Part shown: positions 11,236 through 20,799 of the stretch, one piece after another | Layout of the letters: the number at the start of each line of letters is the position of its first letter | Numbering within the stretch: position 1 is the first letter of the stretch | The notes under the pieces: model-generated | What the model saw: the letters and a program-made list of their open reading frames with translations, nothing else | The model's database searches: none | What the model was told of the DNA's origin: nothing | Program-made: the position numbers and the translations under genes | Assembly (NCBI GenBank): GCA_023935145.1 | Contig: CM043698.1 | Location: forward strand, 17,487,001 to 17,551,000 | From: Bretschneidera sinensis | Taxonomy: Eukaryota > Streptophyta > Magnoliopsida > Brassicales > Akaniaceae | Direction: 5' to 3' | Length of the DNA: 64,000 bases

Positions 11236-12077
11236 GAGAATTTGGAGAGTAAATACCTGCAAAATCAGCCAAATTGACCAGGAAAAACTGCTTCCAAAGA
11301 GAAATAGACAACCCAGCAACCAATTCTCACCTCCCAAGCTGACAGGATTTTGTTGGTGGAAATTCTGTGTTCAATAGCTCTGGGTCTTTGATCAATGCCA
11401 TGCAGATGGCTCCACTGACACAGATGATTGTCCCTACTATCTCTGCAATACATCTCAAGCTTTTGATATTAACCTTTTCCAGTCTATTCAATTTGAAGAT
11501 AAAATCATTTAAATGCCCCCAAAATGAGAAAGAGAAGTAAGAAAATTTTGTCAAAAATGAGCAAAGCCTTCTCAATCGGTTTCTTGTTCTTTACATTAGA
11601 GTTTTCAATGATCTAGTTTTCTTAAATGGGTCTAAAAAGATTTTGAGTTTTGAGAATTTTACCCAAAAATTGTAGCCGTTGCAAAAGTGATTCCAGGAAT
11701 CAGATTAATCATTGCACTTGCTATTGTTGATGAAGATAAGTGTAGACCCTCAAAATAGGCATTTTGATTGATTGTCACTCTGCCATTGCAAAGGGAGAAA
11801 AGAATCCATGATTCCAACTTCATATACATATCACCTTCCCATTTAACTTGAAAGCAATGGTAAATTCGTTCTCTTAAAAAAAAAGCAATGATAAATAAAC
11901 AAAGAATAATATGATGATGTTTAAGAACGGGTTAAAGTATGTTTAAATAAATAAATTTGAACAAATTTTGCTTTGAATTTACTGATTAAAGCATACTTTA
12001 ATCAATTCTTAAACAACGGTAGTTATAAACAAATAATCGAAATATTTTTAAATAATCACAATTATTATGAACTATGA

Positions 12078-12080
<3 letters not shown>

Positions 12081-12112
<32 letters not shown>
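12081..12112. repeat. AT dinucleotide microsatellite
   Basis: Sixteen uninterrupted AT units lie in the intron between exons 1 and 2 of the WAT1-related pseudogene. Shorter AT runs occur at 13,171-13,187 and near 46,803-46,816. Confidence 0.95.
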
Positions 12113-12115
<3 letters not shown>

Positions 12116-12659
12116 TTTTACTACACGTTAATAACTTATTACTATTGTTCTTGATAAGTTTTAATATTTTTAAAGTGTTAGCATAATCATTTCACTATTG
12201 ACAATTTTCTATATGGTGAGACTACACGTGACACTAGTATGCACACCACCATTGTTACAATTACAATTTTTTTTCCTTAAAGGAAGTAATATTTTGATTT
12301 CGCTTCGGGTCACTATAGTTAATTACAATGAAAAGAAGAATCATTCCCAATAAGAGTGGCGACAAATATCTAAGAAAAGCTTCTTAGAAGAAAAGAAAAT
12401 CTATAGGATGCTCCGCTGCCAACAAAATCAACTATGAAGGAGAGCAGAGAAAGCAGTGGAGAGAGGGAATGCAATTACCATGAGAAAAAAGCTCAAGTGC
12501 CATGATCAAAGTAGCAATAGCTTGCCTGTAGACTACAAAGGCAGTAGGACTAACACCTTGAGAAAACACTGCTCCACTGAAGAGAGCCATTCCTGCATAT
12601 AAAAATTGTATGCCAACCATAACCATTGCAGGCTTGTAATCATCAAGGACACCCATTTT

Positions 12660-13069
12660 GTTTGGTTAAGCCAAAGAATTGCAGATTAATATTTATCTAA
12701 AAGGACCTAATTACAAGAAGAGCTTTAATGTCCACAATTTATATAAAACCATTAAGATACATGCATGTGCTGATGACTCGGATACAGATTCAACATGATA
12801 CGAATATATTGAAATTAATAATTATATATATGCATATTAATTTACAATTGACATAGCATGCCAAGCAAATTCAATAACTACAGCGAAATAAAAATTACCT
12901 TTTTCGTTATTAAAACAATATGAAAAAAAACAGCTTTTCATTCATGGAATGAAAATCTATATGCATTGTATGTGAAATTAGATTGATTTTCTATGGACCT
13001 AAAAAAATTAGATTGATTCATATGAATAGTTTGTATGTTTTATCACTTCAATCAGCTTTACTGATATAA
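12660..13069. other. Upstream region of the WAT1-related pseudogene
   Basis: AT-rich DNA with no reading frame of note. A tttatataaa sequence near 12,738-12,747 lies about 85-90 bases upstream of the minus-strand start codon and could be the old TATA box. Nothing else is recognisable. Confidence 0.35.
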
Positions 13070-13170
13070 TGTTTTTTTATCAGTTACATCACAAGGGATT
13101 GGGGGATTCAAACTCGTGTGCTTTGACATAGGGAGGTGCTCAACCACTACAAGCCAAAGCGCAAAGACCT
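13070..13170 (-). mobile_element. tRNA-derived SINE-like element
   Basis: Read on the minus strand, 13,156-13,139 gives TGGCTTGTAGTGGTTGAG, close to a pol III A box. Downstream, 13,115-13,104 gives GAGTTTGAATCC, close to a B box. The A-B spacing is about 25 bases, as in a tRNA. A short A-rich tail (gataaaaaaacatt) follows. The same tail and B-box context occur at 30,805-30,895, which argues for a repeated family rather than a real tRNA. It does not fold as a complete tRNA by eye. Confidence 0.45.
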
Positions 13171-13187
13171 ATATATATATATATATA

Positions 13188-14170
13188 ATGTATAAATTGA
13201 TTAACATTTATTGTATACTTACTATTTTTTATCAAAATTTCTAGTTACACCTAGGGTATTTTAGACTTTTCTCAATTTTCTTTCTTCTCAAGTTAAAGAA
13301 AACAAAACCAGACAACCAAAGCCAATGCCCACCCAACGTCGCGCACCCATCTTTGGTGGAGATCAACCGCTAGGGTTTGGTAGATCTACCGATCGCATGA
13401 ATTTTGGTATAGTTAGGGTGATTGTTTTAGGTAATAATCATTGGGAGACGATGAAATGAATTAAGGTGGCCGAAAAACAATTTTTTTTGGACAAAGTGCG
13501 ACTTTGTTTCCAACCATGGATAACTGTGGTTTTTTGTTGAAAAGCAGATCGACAACCTCTGATTCTTTTGATGTCTAAGATGTATGTGGACAACCAATCA
13601 TTTTGCCGAAAATCTTAATAGTGTCTTGTAGCTTAAAAATTATTATTTTTAATTCAATTACTATATCACCCTTACATTTTATTTATCTTATTTTAATTTC
13701 TGAGGATATTTGGATAATAAAAATAACGATGTTATATGTATGTCTTCAAGTTTTTCTAACATTGATGAAGAAATTAATCTGTTTTATTCTAATATAATCT
13801 TTTTATCAATCTTTCTGGTTCAATTAAACAGAGATTTTTGTTTTGATGATTTATATGATTTTCCTAGATCAAAAGCACTTTTCACTTAAAGATGGAGAGA
13901 AAGACAAAATTTTTTTTTTTCTCTTCACATAACATGGTAAAGTACTTCTATTTAATTTTTTTTATATATAAACCAAGTCTAAGAAAAAAAAATCAATTAA
14001 AAGGTCCTAATTCACTCTAATGATATCCTTGTAAAATAGAATTCTACGCCATAAAGATAAAACATAATTACATAATAGATAATTCTATTTGGAAACAGGC
14101 CGATAGACATCTAAAAAATCCAAACATGAACGTAACTAATCAGGACAGGCAAGCATGATTAGTGAAAGTT
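13188..14170. other. Intergenic DNA without a supported gene
   Basis: The sequence is AT-rich except for a moderately GC-rich patch at about 13,320-13,400 containing gctagggtttgg. No conserved domain or exon structure was found. The 64-codon open frame at 13,603-13,797 is low-complexity and unsupported. Confidence 0.35.
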
Positions 14171-14174
14171 TCTA

Positions 14175-14365
14175 ATTCCTGGGAGTGTGGGTAGTGGAGA
14201 AAACATCAAAGTGTGGAGCAACCTGTGGGTTCCAGTTCCTTGGTCTTTTAAGGTGGTATCTTCTAATATCACCTATGATCTGGAGGAAAGAGGAGTGGAC
14301 TTAATTAATTAACCCAACATCACTCACTTGGAATATGGCTGCCTTGACAGATCGTTTCATCCCTG
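14175..14365 (+). mobile_element. LINE ORF2 fragment (left part of an interrupted LINE)
   Basis: The plus-strand frame from about 14,181 reads GSGENIKVWSNLWVPVPW, the typical 'G.G..i.iW.d.Wlp' block before the zinc-binding domain of plant L1-type ORF2 proteins. It continues through DLEERGVDLIN, a stop, then CLDRSFHP, where homology stops. The rest of the same protein resumes at 20,800 beyond the copia element, so this is the left flank of a LINE that was interrupted. Roughly 100-150 residues between the two parts are missing. Confidence 0.7.
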
Positions 14366-14793
14366 ATGAGAATCTTTAAACCTCGTTCCGACATATGGCT
14401 TAGTTTGAGATGCCACATCATCGTTGACTCTTCTCCCTTGCTGGTTGACGCGGCACACGCATCAGCTTCCTGCAGTGTTTCTCCTTTAAGCATGAATAGA
14501 TTTGCTGCGATCTTTTCTGCCTTCATAACCACAAGCGCACCTCTGACAATCTTCGTGATCCCATTTTCGACATGGGTCTTGCATCCAAGACTATCTATTT
14601 GCCCCAAAGACAATAGATTCTTCCTCAGGCCATTTACATGTCGTATCTCCTGAATAGTGCGAACCGTACCATCAAACATTTTTATCTTGATAGTACCAAT
14701 ACTACCGATCTCCAAAGCATGATCATCACCCATGTGTACAGAACCTCCTGAGATTGGTTCATATTTATGGAACCATTCTCTCCGAGATGTCAT
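14320..14793 (-). pseudogene. Copia protease/pre-integrase fragment (second copy)
   Basis: The frame begins MTSRREWF just after the protease active-site region and runs through the pre-integrase domain (WHLKLSHMSERGLKIL). It then leaves retrotransposon sequence at about 14,366 and ends in foreign sequence. Upstream of this frame the protease active-site triad reads DSE rather than DSG, followed shortly by a TGA, so the polyprotein is interrupted there. The final codons belong to LINE DNA on the opposite strand and mark the deletion junction. Confidence 0.8.
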
Positions 14794-15748
14794 GTGTCAT
14801 GTTGCTTCTGAGTCTAGTAACCAGACGTCAGCGAACTGCTTTCTGCCTCCAACTACCGTTGTTGCCTCGTTGTATAGAACTTCACCATCATCTGAGGCAC
14901 TTGCCACATTCCCTTGAGCATTTGATGACTCAGGGATTCCACTCTTCTTTGTGTACCAACAATCCTTCTTGACATGCCATTTCTTGCCACATTTGTACCA
15001 CTTGAAATTCTTCTTACTTTTTTATTTCGATCTACCATGATTCTGACTCCCACTGGGGCCACGTTCCGTTGATCTTCCTCTTGTTATCGTCAAAGCTTCC
15101 GCTTGCTGCGAACTTGCCTGTCTGTCTTCCTTGTTTTTGTGCCTGGTTTCTTCTTCCAAAACAGCAGCTGCAAATTCATCGAAGACTAGATAGTCCGTGA
15201 GTATGTTGTTCGTCAAGTTGATGATGAGTTGATCATACGAGTCAGGTAGACTTTGTAGTAGAAGCTCCGCACGTTCAGATGCCTTTATTGTGTAACCTAT
15301 CGATGTAAGTTGCGAAAATAAAGTATTCAAAATGTTGATGTGGTCGGTCACCGACATGGATTCAGTCATTCGAAAAGTGTAAAGTCTCCTCTTTAAGAAG
15401 ATCTTATTGTGTAGTGACTTGGCCTCATACAGTCTTGTTAGAGTATCCCAAATCTCCTTCGCAATCTTTTTTTCCGCCACACTAGATAACACTCCATCGG
15501 CTAGTGCTAAGTGCATATCAGAAATTGCGATGCCGTCCATCTCGTTCCACTTGTTGTCGTCAATGATCTTTGCGGGCCTTTCTTCAATTGCTGCCAAACA
15601 ATTGTCGTTTCTCAAAATTGCCTTAATCTTCATTTTCCATAATGAGAAACTACTCCCGTTAAACTTCTCAACATCAAACTTTGTTGTAGTTGACATCTCG
15701 TTCACAATGATCTGCTTCATACCCCTCAACCAATAGCTTTGATACCAC
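14366..15748 (-). mobile_element. Truncated second Ty1/copia copy (gag to pre-integrase)
   Basis: Read on the minus strand, this segment starts directly at the end of the LTR 15,749-16,254. It has a primer-binding site (TGGTATCAAAGC, complement at 15,737-15,748) and continues through gag, the zinc knuckle, the protease and the start of the pre-integrase region. It is nearly identical to 18,93x-20,315 of the complete copy. Homology ends abruptly at about 14,366, inside the pre-integrase domain, where LINE sequence begins. The rest of pol and the outer LTR are missing. It shares its LTR with the complete copy, so the two form a head-to-tail array. Confidence 0.9.
15022..15729 (-). pseudogene. 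Copia gag (second copy), open to the zinc knuckle
   Basis: The frame encodes a Ty1/copia nucleocapsid-precursor protein. It starts best at the ATG at 15,693 (MSTTTKFDVEKFNGSSFSLW), with the classical 'F.G.nf..W...m...L' opening and the 'IWD.L...Y' and 'LLLQSLPDSYD' blocks. It stays open longer than the first copy because it keeps a glutamine codon where the first copy has a stop. It ends in a stop just before the zinc knuckle. The knuckle itself (about 15,008-14,964) has lost its first cysteine (Trp instead). It forms part of the truncated second copy. Confidence 0.85.
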
Positions 15749-16254
15749 TGTTAGGAAAAACTACCATGTCGATGCTAACACACAACTAAAGCGAAATGAG
15801 AAAAATGAAGATAAACTAGACACAAATATTTTACGTGGAAAAACCCCAAACAAATTGGGGTAAAAAATCACAGGCAAGTGTAAGAGGATTTCACTATTGT
15901 AAAATAAGGATTACAATACCTTCTCTCTAATTACAATGAGATGATAATTCTAATCTCTATTGTAATAGAAGAAACAACTCTCTCACTAAATCGGGAAAAT
16001 ATTACTTACAAAGAATGAACAAATTTTCCTCTCTAAGTAGTAACTCTCAAGAAAACTCTCACACTCTCTTTAATACTCTTCTTGGTGTGTATATTTGATT
16101 ACAAATGAGAGCCTATTTATAGGCTTCAAGAACACTATTGTTCATTCACATGGCCACTATTGTTCATTCACATGAACACAATTGTTCATTCACGTGGCCA
16201 CCTTTGTATTATGGAGAAAGTGGCTTTACCACTCAAATACCATCTCTCATTACA
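15749..16254 (-). repeat. Copia LTR shared by the two head-to-tail copies
   Basis: The 506-bp repeat begins TGTTAGGAAAA and ends CATTACA on the plus strand. It matches the LTR at 20,316-20,799 almost base for base. On the minus strand it is preceded by a purine tract (aagtgggagaa, complement at 16,255-16,265), as expected for a 3' LTR. It is followed by a primer-binding site, as expected for a 5' LTR, so it serves both copies. It has one extra 22-base unit (attgttcattcacatggcca type) at about 16,136-16,190 compared with the other LTR. Confidence 0.95.
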
Positions 16255-16469
16255 TTCTCCCACTTAAAGTCACTTTCGTAATCCTTCCATCCTTCCTCAC
16301 TTGCCAAATCCATGCTTGCTTACGTTTCTGCTAGACCATATGAGGATCTACACCATTTAAACTTGTCAGTGTTGATCGGCTTGGTCATAACATCTGCTAG
16401 GTTCTCGTCGGTGTGAATCTTCTGCATATCCACACTACCTTCTTTTACTACTTCTCGAACGAAGTGATA

Positions 16470-16856
16470 CTAAACCCTTATGTGCTTTGTTCGTGAATGA
16501 AAAGCTGGATTCCTTGCAATGTGCAAGGCACTCTGAATATCACAAAACAGAACAATCTTCTCCTGCTTGTGCCCGAGCTCTTCCAATAACCTTTGTATCC
16601 AAACTGCTTCCTTGCAAGCTTGTGTAGCCGCCATGTATTCTACTTCCGTTGTAGATAGAGCCACAACCGCCTCCAGTTTAGAAACCCAGCTTACAGCTCC
16701 TCCTGCAAGTGTAAACACATAACCTGTAGTAGACTTGCTTTTATTGAGATCCCCTACAAAATCTGAATCAATATAGCCTCTGACAGTAAAATCTGATCCT
16801 CCATAACATAATGCAGCATCTGAGGTTCCTCTAATGTATCTCAAAACCCTCTTCAC
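16470..16856 (-). pseudogene. Copia RNase H domain
   Basis: This is the Ty1/copia RNase H, which degrades the RNA of the RNA-DNA hybrid during reverse transcription. The visible marks are VKRVLRYIRGTSDAAL (read slightly upstream of the first Met), YIDSDFVGDLNKSKSTTGYV with the first catalytic aspartate, STTEVEYMAATQACKEAVW with the catalytic glutamate, and CDIQSALHIARNPAFHSRTK with the following aspartate. A TAG separates it from the reverse transcriptase frame (at 16,863) and another stop follows HIRV, where family members continue to the purine tract. Confidence 0.92.
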
Positions 16857-16862
16857 AGTATT

Positions 16863-18071
16863 CTAATGCTCTCCACCAGGATTCGCCATAAATCGGCTAA
16901 CCACTCCCACTGCTTGTGCAATGTCTGGTCTTATACAAATCATAGCAAACATTAAACTTCCCACTGCTGATGCATACGGTAATCGAGACATCTCCCTCCT
17001 CTCTCCTTCATTGCTAGGACACATACTTGAGGATAACTTGAAATTAATAGGAAGTGGGGTAGAAATTGGCTTACTATCTTGCATGTTGAAACATCGCAAG
17101 ATCTTGTTGAAGTAGTTTTTCTGGGAAAGCCAAATCTTCCTGTTATTTCTGTCTCGGTGAATCTGCATCCCTAGAATCTTGTTTGCTGGTCCTAAGTCCT
17201 TCATATCAAACTCCCTAGCCAACTGTGCCTTCAATTTTTGGATTTGATCTCTGTTGGGGCCTGCTACCAACATGTCATCCACATACAATAACAAGATAAT
17301 AAAATCATTATCACCATCAAACCTTTTGAAGTACATACAATGGTCTGAACTGAGTCTGTTGTATCCAAAGCTAATAATGAAGGAATCAAATCTCTTGTAC
17401 CAATATCTCGGCGCCTGTTTGAGACCGTATAGAGATTTGTTCAACCTGCAAACTAAGTTCTCATTTCTTATTTCAGCAAAACCTTCTGGTTGGAGCATAT
17501 AGATTTCTTCTTCAAGTTCTCCATGAAGAAATGCAGTTTTCACATCCAACTGCTCCAGATGTAAGTCAAACGTAGCACACATAGCCAGGACTACTCTAAT
17601 TGTTGTAAGTCGAACCACCGGGGAAAATATCTCATTGAAATCAATACCTTCTTTCTGAGCGAATCCCTTTACCACCAATCTTGCACGAAACCGTTCCACT
17701 TGATCATTGCTATCCCGCTTGATCTTGTAGACCCATTTGTTACCTATGGCTTTTCTCCCATGTGGCAATAGTACCAGTTCCCAAGTCTTGTTCTTGTGTA
17801 GAGCTTCAATTTCTTCCTGCATTGTTGTCATCCACAAAGACACATCTGAGCTACTTGTAGCTTCTTGGAAAGTTGAGGGCTCTCCATCCTCCGTTAAAAG
17901 ACAGTATACAACATTGCTTTCAGTGACAAACTCTGAATGCCAAGCTGACGGCCTTTTCTCACGAGTTGACCAGCGAGTTTCAGGAGCTTCGGACTCGACT
18001 GGTTCTTGTACCTCATGCTCTGGTGCTGCTTCAGAAGAAACTGGAGTTTCTTGTACCGAATTATTTTCCAC
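16863..18071 (-). pseudogene. Copia reverse transcriptase domain
   Basis: The frame of 402 codons covers the linker after integrase and the whole reverse transcriptase (RVT_2 type). Landmarks are WVYKIKRDSNDQVERFRARL and VVKGFAQKEGIDFNEIFSPV near residues 110-150, LDVKTAFLHGELEEEIYMLQ, LNKSLYGLKQAPRYWYKRF, the catalytic LLLYVDDMLVAG, and SAVGSLMFAMICIRPDIAQA near the C end. The enzyme core looks intact, and the frame ends at a TAG where tryptophan is usual. The frame's Met is internal to the polyprotein and is not a real start. Confidence 0.95.
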
Positions 18072-18208
18072 CTGTATTGTTGTAGTCTCTGAAACCTCTT
18101 TCTACGTGCTATCATCTCCATCTTTTTATAGTAGTTGATCTTCTGCAAAGAAAACATCCCTACTGACAACAACCTTGCTGGTAGTGGGATCCCACAGGCG
18201 ATACCTCT

Positions 18209-18652
18209 TTACTCCGTTAGCATACCCAAGAATATACACCTCCTAGATTTCGGATTCAACTTCATTCTTTCTTGGGCATTGTATATCACATACGCAGGAC
18301 ATCCAAAAGAATGTAAAGTAGAGTAGTCTACTGGCTTACCAGTCAACATCCCCATCAGCATCTTTAAATTAATTGTTGTTGATGGTGATCGATTTATCAC
18401 ATAACAGGCGGTTTTGACTGCTTCTGCCCAAAAAGAGTTGGGTTGACCTGCAGTCCTCAACATAGCTCTTATCTTTTCTGTAAGAATTCTATTCATCTGT
18501 TCTGCCACTCTATTTTGCTGAAGCGTGTATGTGACTGTGAACTGTCGTTTAACACCTTCCCGCTTACAAAGAGCAAGAAACTCGTCGTCTGTGTACTCTT
18601 TTCCATTATCTGTCCTCAAGCACTTGATCTTTTTCCCAGATTCAAGTTCCAC
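18209..18652 (-). pseudogene. Copia integrase C-terminal half
   Basis: This frame continues the integrase after a TGA at the previous frame's end, where relatives have tryptophan. It carries IKCLRTDNGKEYTDDEF with the second catalytic aspartate, then the region of the catalytic glutamate (LQQNRVAEQMNRILTEKIRA). In that block the usual G-V-A-E context is altered to R-V-A-E. The following VINRSPSTT and FGCPAYVIYNAQERMKLNPK blocks are typical. It separates from the reverse transcriptase frame through further frame changes at about 18,100-18,200. Confidence 0.9.
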
Positions 18653-19867
18653 TCATGCTTTGAGGTCTTTAAATACCATAAACATATCTGACTTCTTCTT
18701 GATTGGATACACCCAACATCTCCTAGAGTAATCATCAATAAAAGACACAAAGTACTTTGCTCCTCCTAAGGACATTTCCGGTGATTCCCATACATCAGAA
18801 TGAATCAAATCTAGAATGCATTTACTCCTAGCATCAGATCTGCTAAACATCAATCTATGCTGCTTACTTGTACCACAATGCTCACAGAAAGATAGATTTA
18901 CCGATTTGAGCCCTGGAAGCAGCTTTCTGTCGGAGAGAATCTTCAAACCTCGTTCCGACATATGGCCTAGTTTGAGATGCCACATCATCTTCAACTCTTC
19001 TCCCTTGCTGGTTGACGTGACACACGCATCAACTTCCTGCAGTGTTTTTCCTTTAAGCATGAATAGATTTGCTGCAATCTTTTCTGCCTTCATAACCACA
19101 AGCGCACCTCTGACAATCTTCATGGTCCCATTTTCGACATGGGTCTTACATCTAAGACTATCTATTTGCCCCAAAGACAATAGATTCTTCCTTAGGCCAT
19201 TTACATGTCGTACCTCCTGAATAGTGCGAACCGTACCATCAAACACTTTTATCTTGATAGTACCAATACCAGCGATCTCCAAAGCATGATCATCACCCAT
19301 GTGTACAGAACCTCCTGAGATTGGTTCATATTTGTGGAACCATTCTCTCCGAGATGTCATGTGCCATGTTGCTTCTGAGTTTAGTAACCAGACGTCAGCG
19401 AACTGCTTTCTGCCTCCAACTACCGTTGTTGCCTCGCTGTATAGAACTTCACCATCATCTGAGGCACTTGCCACATTCCCTTGAGCATTTGATGACTCAG
19501 GGACTCCACTCTTCTTTGTGTACCAACAATCCTTCTTGACATCCCCTTTCTTGCCACAGTTGTAGCACTTGAAATTCTTTTTACTTTTTGATTTCGATCT
19601 ACCATGATTCTGACTCCCACTGGGGCCACGTTCCGTTGATCTTCCTCTCGTCATCGTCAAAGCTTCCGCTTGCTGCGAACTTGCCTGTCTGTCTTCCTTG
19701 TTTTTGCTCCTGGTTTCTTCTTCCAAAACAGTAGCTGCAATTTCATCGAAGACTAGATAGTCCGTGAGGATGTTGTTCGTCAAGTTGATGATGAGTTGAT
19801 CATACGAGTCAGGTAGACTTTGTAGTAGAAGCTTCGCACGTTCAAATGCCTTTATTGTGTAACTCAT
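18653..19867 (-). pseudogene. Copia gag C-terminus, protease, pre-integrase and integrase start
   Basis: The frame of 404 codons runs from the second half of gag through the zinc knuckle, protease, pre-integrase and first part of integrase. The knuckle reads CYNCGKKGDVKKDC, with aspartate replacing the zinc-binding histidine. The protease site reads LLNSEATWHMT, where DSGA is required, so both the catalytic aspartate and the glycine are changed. The pre-integrase block is WHLKLGHMSERGLKIL with CEHC downstream, and integrase starts DLIHSDVWESP and FVSFIDDYSRRCWVYPIK. It begins after a stop (CAA to TAA compared with the second copy) in gag. Confidence 0.93.
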
Positions 19868-19876
19868 CGATGTAAG

Positions 19877-20263
19877 TTACGAAAATAAAGTATTTAAAAT
19901 GTTGATATGGTCGGTCACCGATGTGGATTCAGTCATTTTAAGAGTGTAAAGTCTCCTCTTTAAGAAGATCTTATTGTGTAGTGACTTGGCCTCGTACAGT
20001 CTTGTTAGAATATCCCAAATCTCCTTCGCAGTCTTCTTTTCCGCCACACTAGATAACACTCCATCGGCTAGTGCTAAGTGCAGATCGGCAATTGTGATGC
20101 CGTCCATCTCGTTCCACTTGCTGTCGTCAGTGATCTCTGCGGGCCTTTCTTCAATTGCTGCCAAACAATTGTCTTTCCTCAAAATTGCCTTAATTTTCAT
20201 TTTCCATAACGAGAAATTACTCCCGTTAAACTTCTCAACATCAAACTTTATTGTAGTTGACAT
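19877..20263 (-). pseudogene. Copia gag N-terminus (complete copy)
   Basis: The frame starts MSTTIKFDVEKFNGSNFSLW, about 50 bases after the primer-binding site, and covers the N-terminal half of the gag protein. It terminates at a TAA in the TLFS-LTS context. The second copy at 15,022-15,729 has CAA here and reads through, which shows that the stop is a point mutation in this copy. Confidence 0.92.
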
Positions 20264-20315
20264 CTAGTTCACAACGATCTGCTTCATACCCCTCAACCAA
20301 TAGCTTTGATACCAC

Positions 20316-20799
20316 TGTTAGGAAAAACTACCGGGTCTAAGCTAACACACAACTAAAGCGAAATGAGAAAAATGAAGATAAACTAGACACAAATATTTTA
20401 CGTGGAAAAACCCCAAACAAATTGGGGTAAAAAATCACAGGCAAGTGTAAGAGGATTTCACTATTGTAAAATAAGGATTACAATACCTTCTCTCTAATTA
20501 CAATGAGATGATAATTCTAATCTCTATTGTAATAGAAGAAACAACTCTCTCACTAAATCGGGAAAATATTACTTACAAAGAATGAACAAATTTTCCTCTC
20601 TAAGTAGTAACTCTCAAGAAAACTCTCACACTCTCTTTAATACTCTTCTTGGTGTGTATATTTGATTACAAATGAGAGCTTATTTATAGGCTTCAAGAAC
20701 ACTATTGTTCATTCACATGAACACAATTGTTCATTCACATGGCCACCTTTGTATTATGGAGAAAGTGGCTTTACCACTCAAATACCATCTCTCATTACA
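20316..20799 (-). repeat. Copia 5' LTR of the complete copy
   Basis: The 484-bp LTR begins TGTTAGG and ends CATTACA on the plus strand. A TATA box should lie in the cctataaatag-like segment (tatttataggc, about 20,681-20,691). It is 22 bases shorter than the other LTR because it has one fewer unit of a short tandem repeat near its upstream end. Directly beyond the end at 20,800, plus-strand LINE coding sequence begins. Confidence 0.95.

Larger units (their letters stand above)
10166..12656 (-). pseudogene. WAT1-related (EamA-type) transporter gene, broken
   Basis: Six exon-like blocks on the minus strand match the plant WAT1-related / nodulin MtN21 family, multi-pass membrane transporters with two EamA domains. 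Exon 1 is 12,656-12,479 (KPAMVMVGIQFLYAGMALF, then FVVYRQAIATLIMA). Exon 2 is about 11,778-11,663 (TINQNAYFEGLHLSSSTIAS). Exon 3 is 11,483-11,257 (LEKVNIKSLR, then VGTIICVSGAICMALIK). Exon 4 is about 11,165-11,020 (WMCFLGTLQSAIFALLLEQ). Exon 5 is about 10,870-10,755 (RGPLFSAMFNPICTVIVTA). Exon 6 is about 10,330-10,166 (VIVGLYVVLWGKAED, then IDLEQPLLTDK and stop). Breaks: the start of exon 2 is missing or unrecognisable; exon 3 needs a one-base frame change before the ENWLLG block; exon 4 has an in-frame TAA; exon 5 has an in-frame TAG; exon 6 needs a frame change after GKAED. The normal family length is about 350-400 residues, so this is a nearly full-length recent pseudogene, unless the assembly has many indel errors. 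Confidence 0.85.
15749..20799 (-). mobile_element. Complete Ty1/copia LTR retrotransposon, inactive
   Basis: The element is 5,051 bp with both LTRs. In minus-strand order it has the 5' LTR (20,799-20,316), a primer-binding site (TGGTATCAAAGC, complement at about 20,304-20,315), gag, protease, integrase, reverse transcriptase, RNase H, a purine tract and the 3' LTR (16,254-15,749). Integrase precedes reverse transcriptase, which defines the copia order. The gag and integrase style suggests the Tork/Tnt1-like group, but the lineage is inferred. LTRs differ at only a handful of positions apart from one 22-base unit, so insertion is recent. At least four in-frame stops interrupt the polyprotein, so it cannot encode a full product. 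Confidence 0.95.

Noticed and set aside
13104..13156. A tRNA gene on the minus strand
   Set aside because: A-box- and B-box-like words exist, but no complete cloverleaf with paired acceptor stem can be drawn. A similar tail occurs elsewhere, which favours a SINE.
14366..14653. Plus-strand open frames over the copia gag and protease (also 15,407-15,736, 18,816-19,220, 19,974-20,267)
   Set aside because: They repeat in both copia copies because the opposite strand is conserved coding DNA. None has a recognisable protein domain.
17737..18138. 133-codon open frame on the plus strand
   Set aside because: It lies entirely opposite the copia reverse transcriptase frame and has no homology of its own. 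It is a shadow of that coding sequence.
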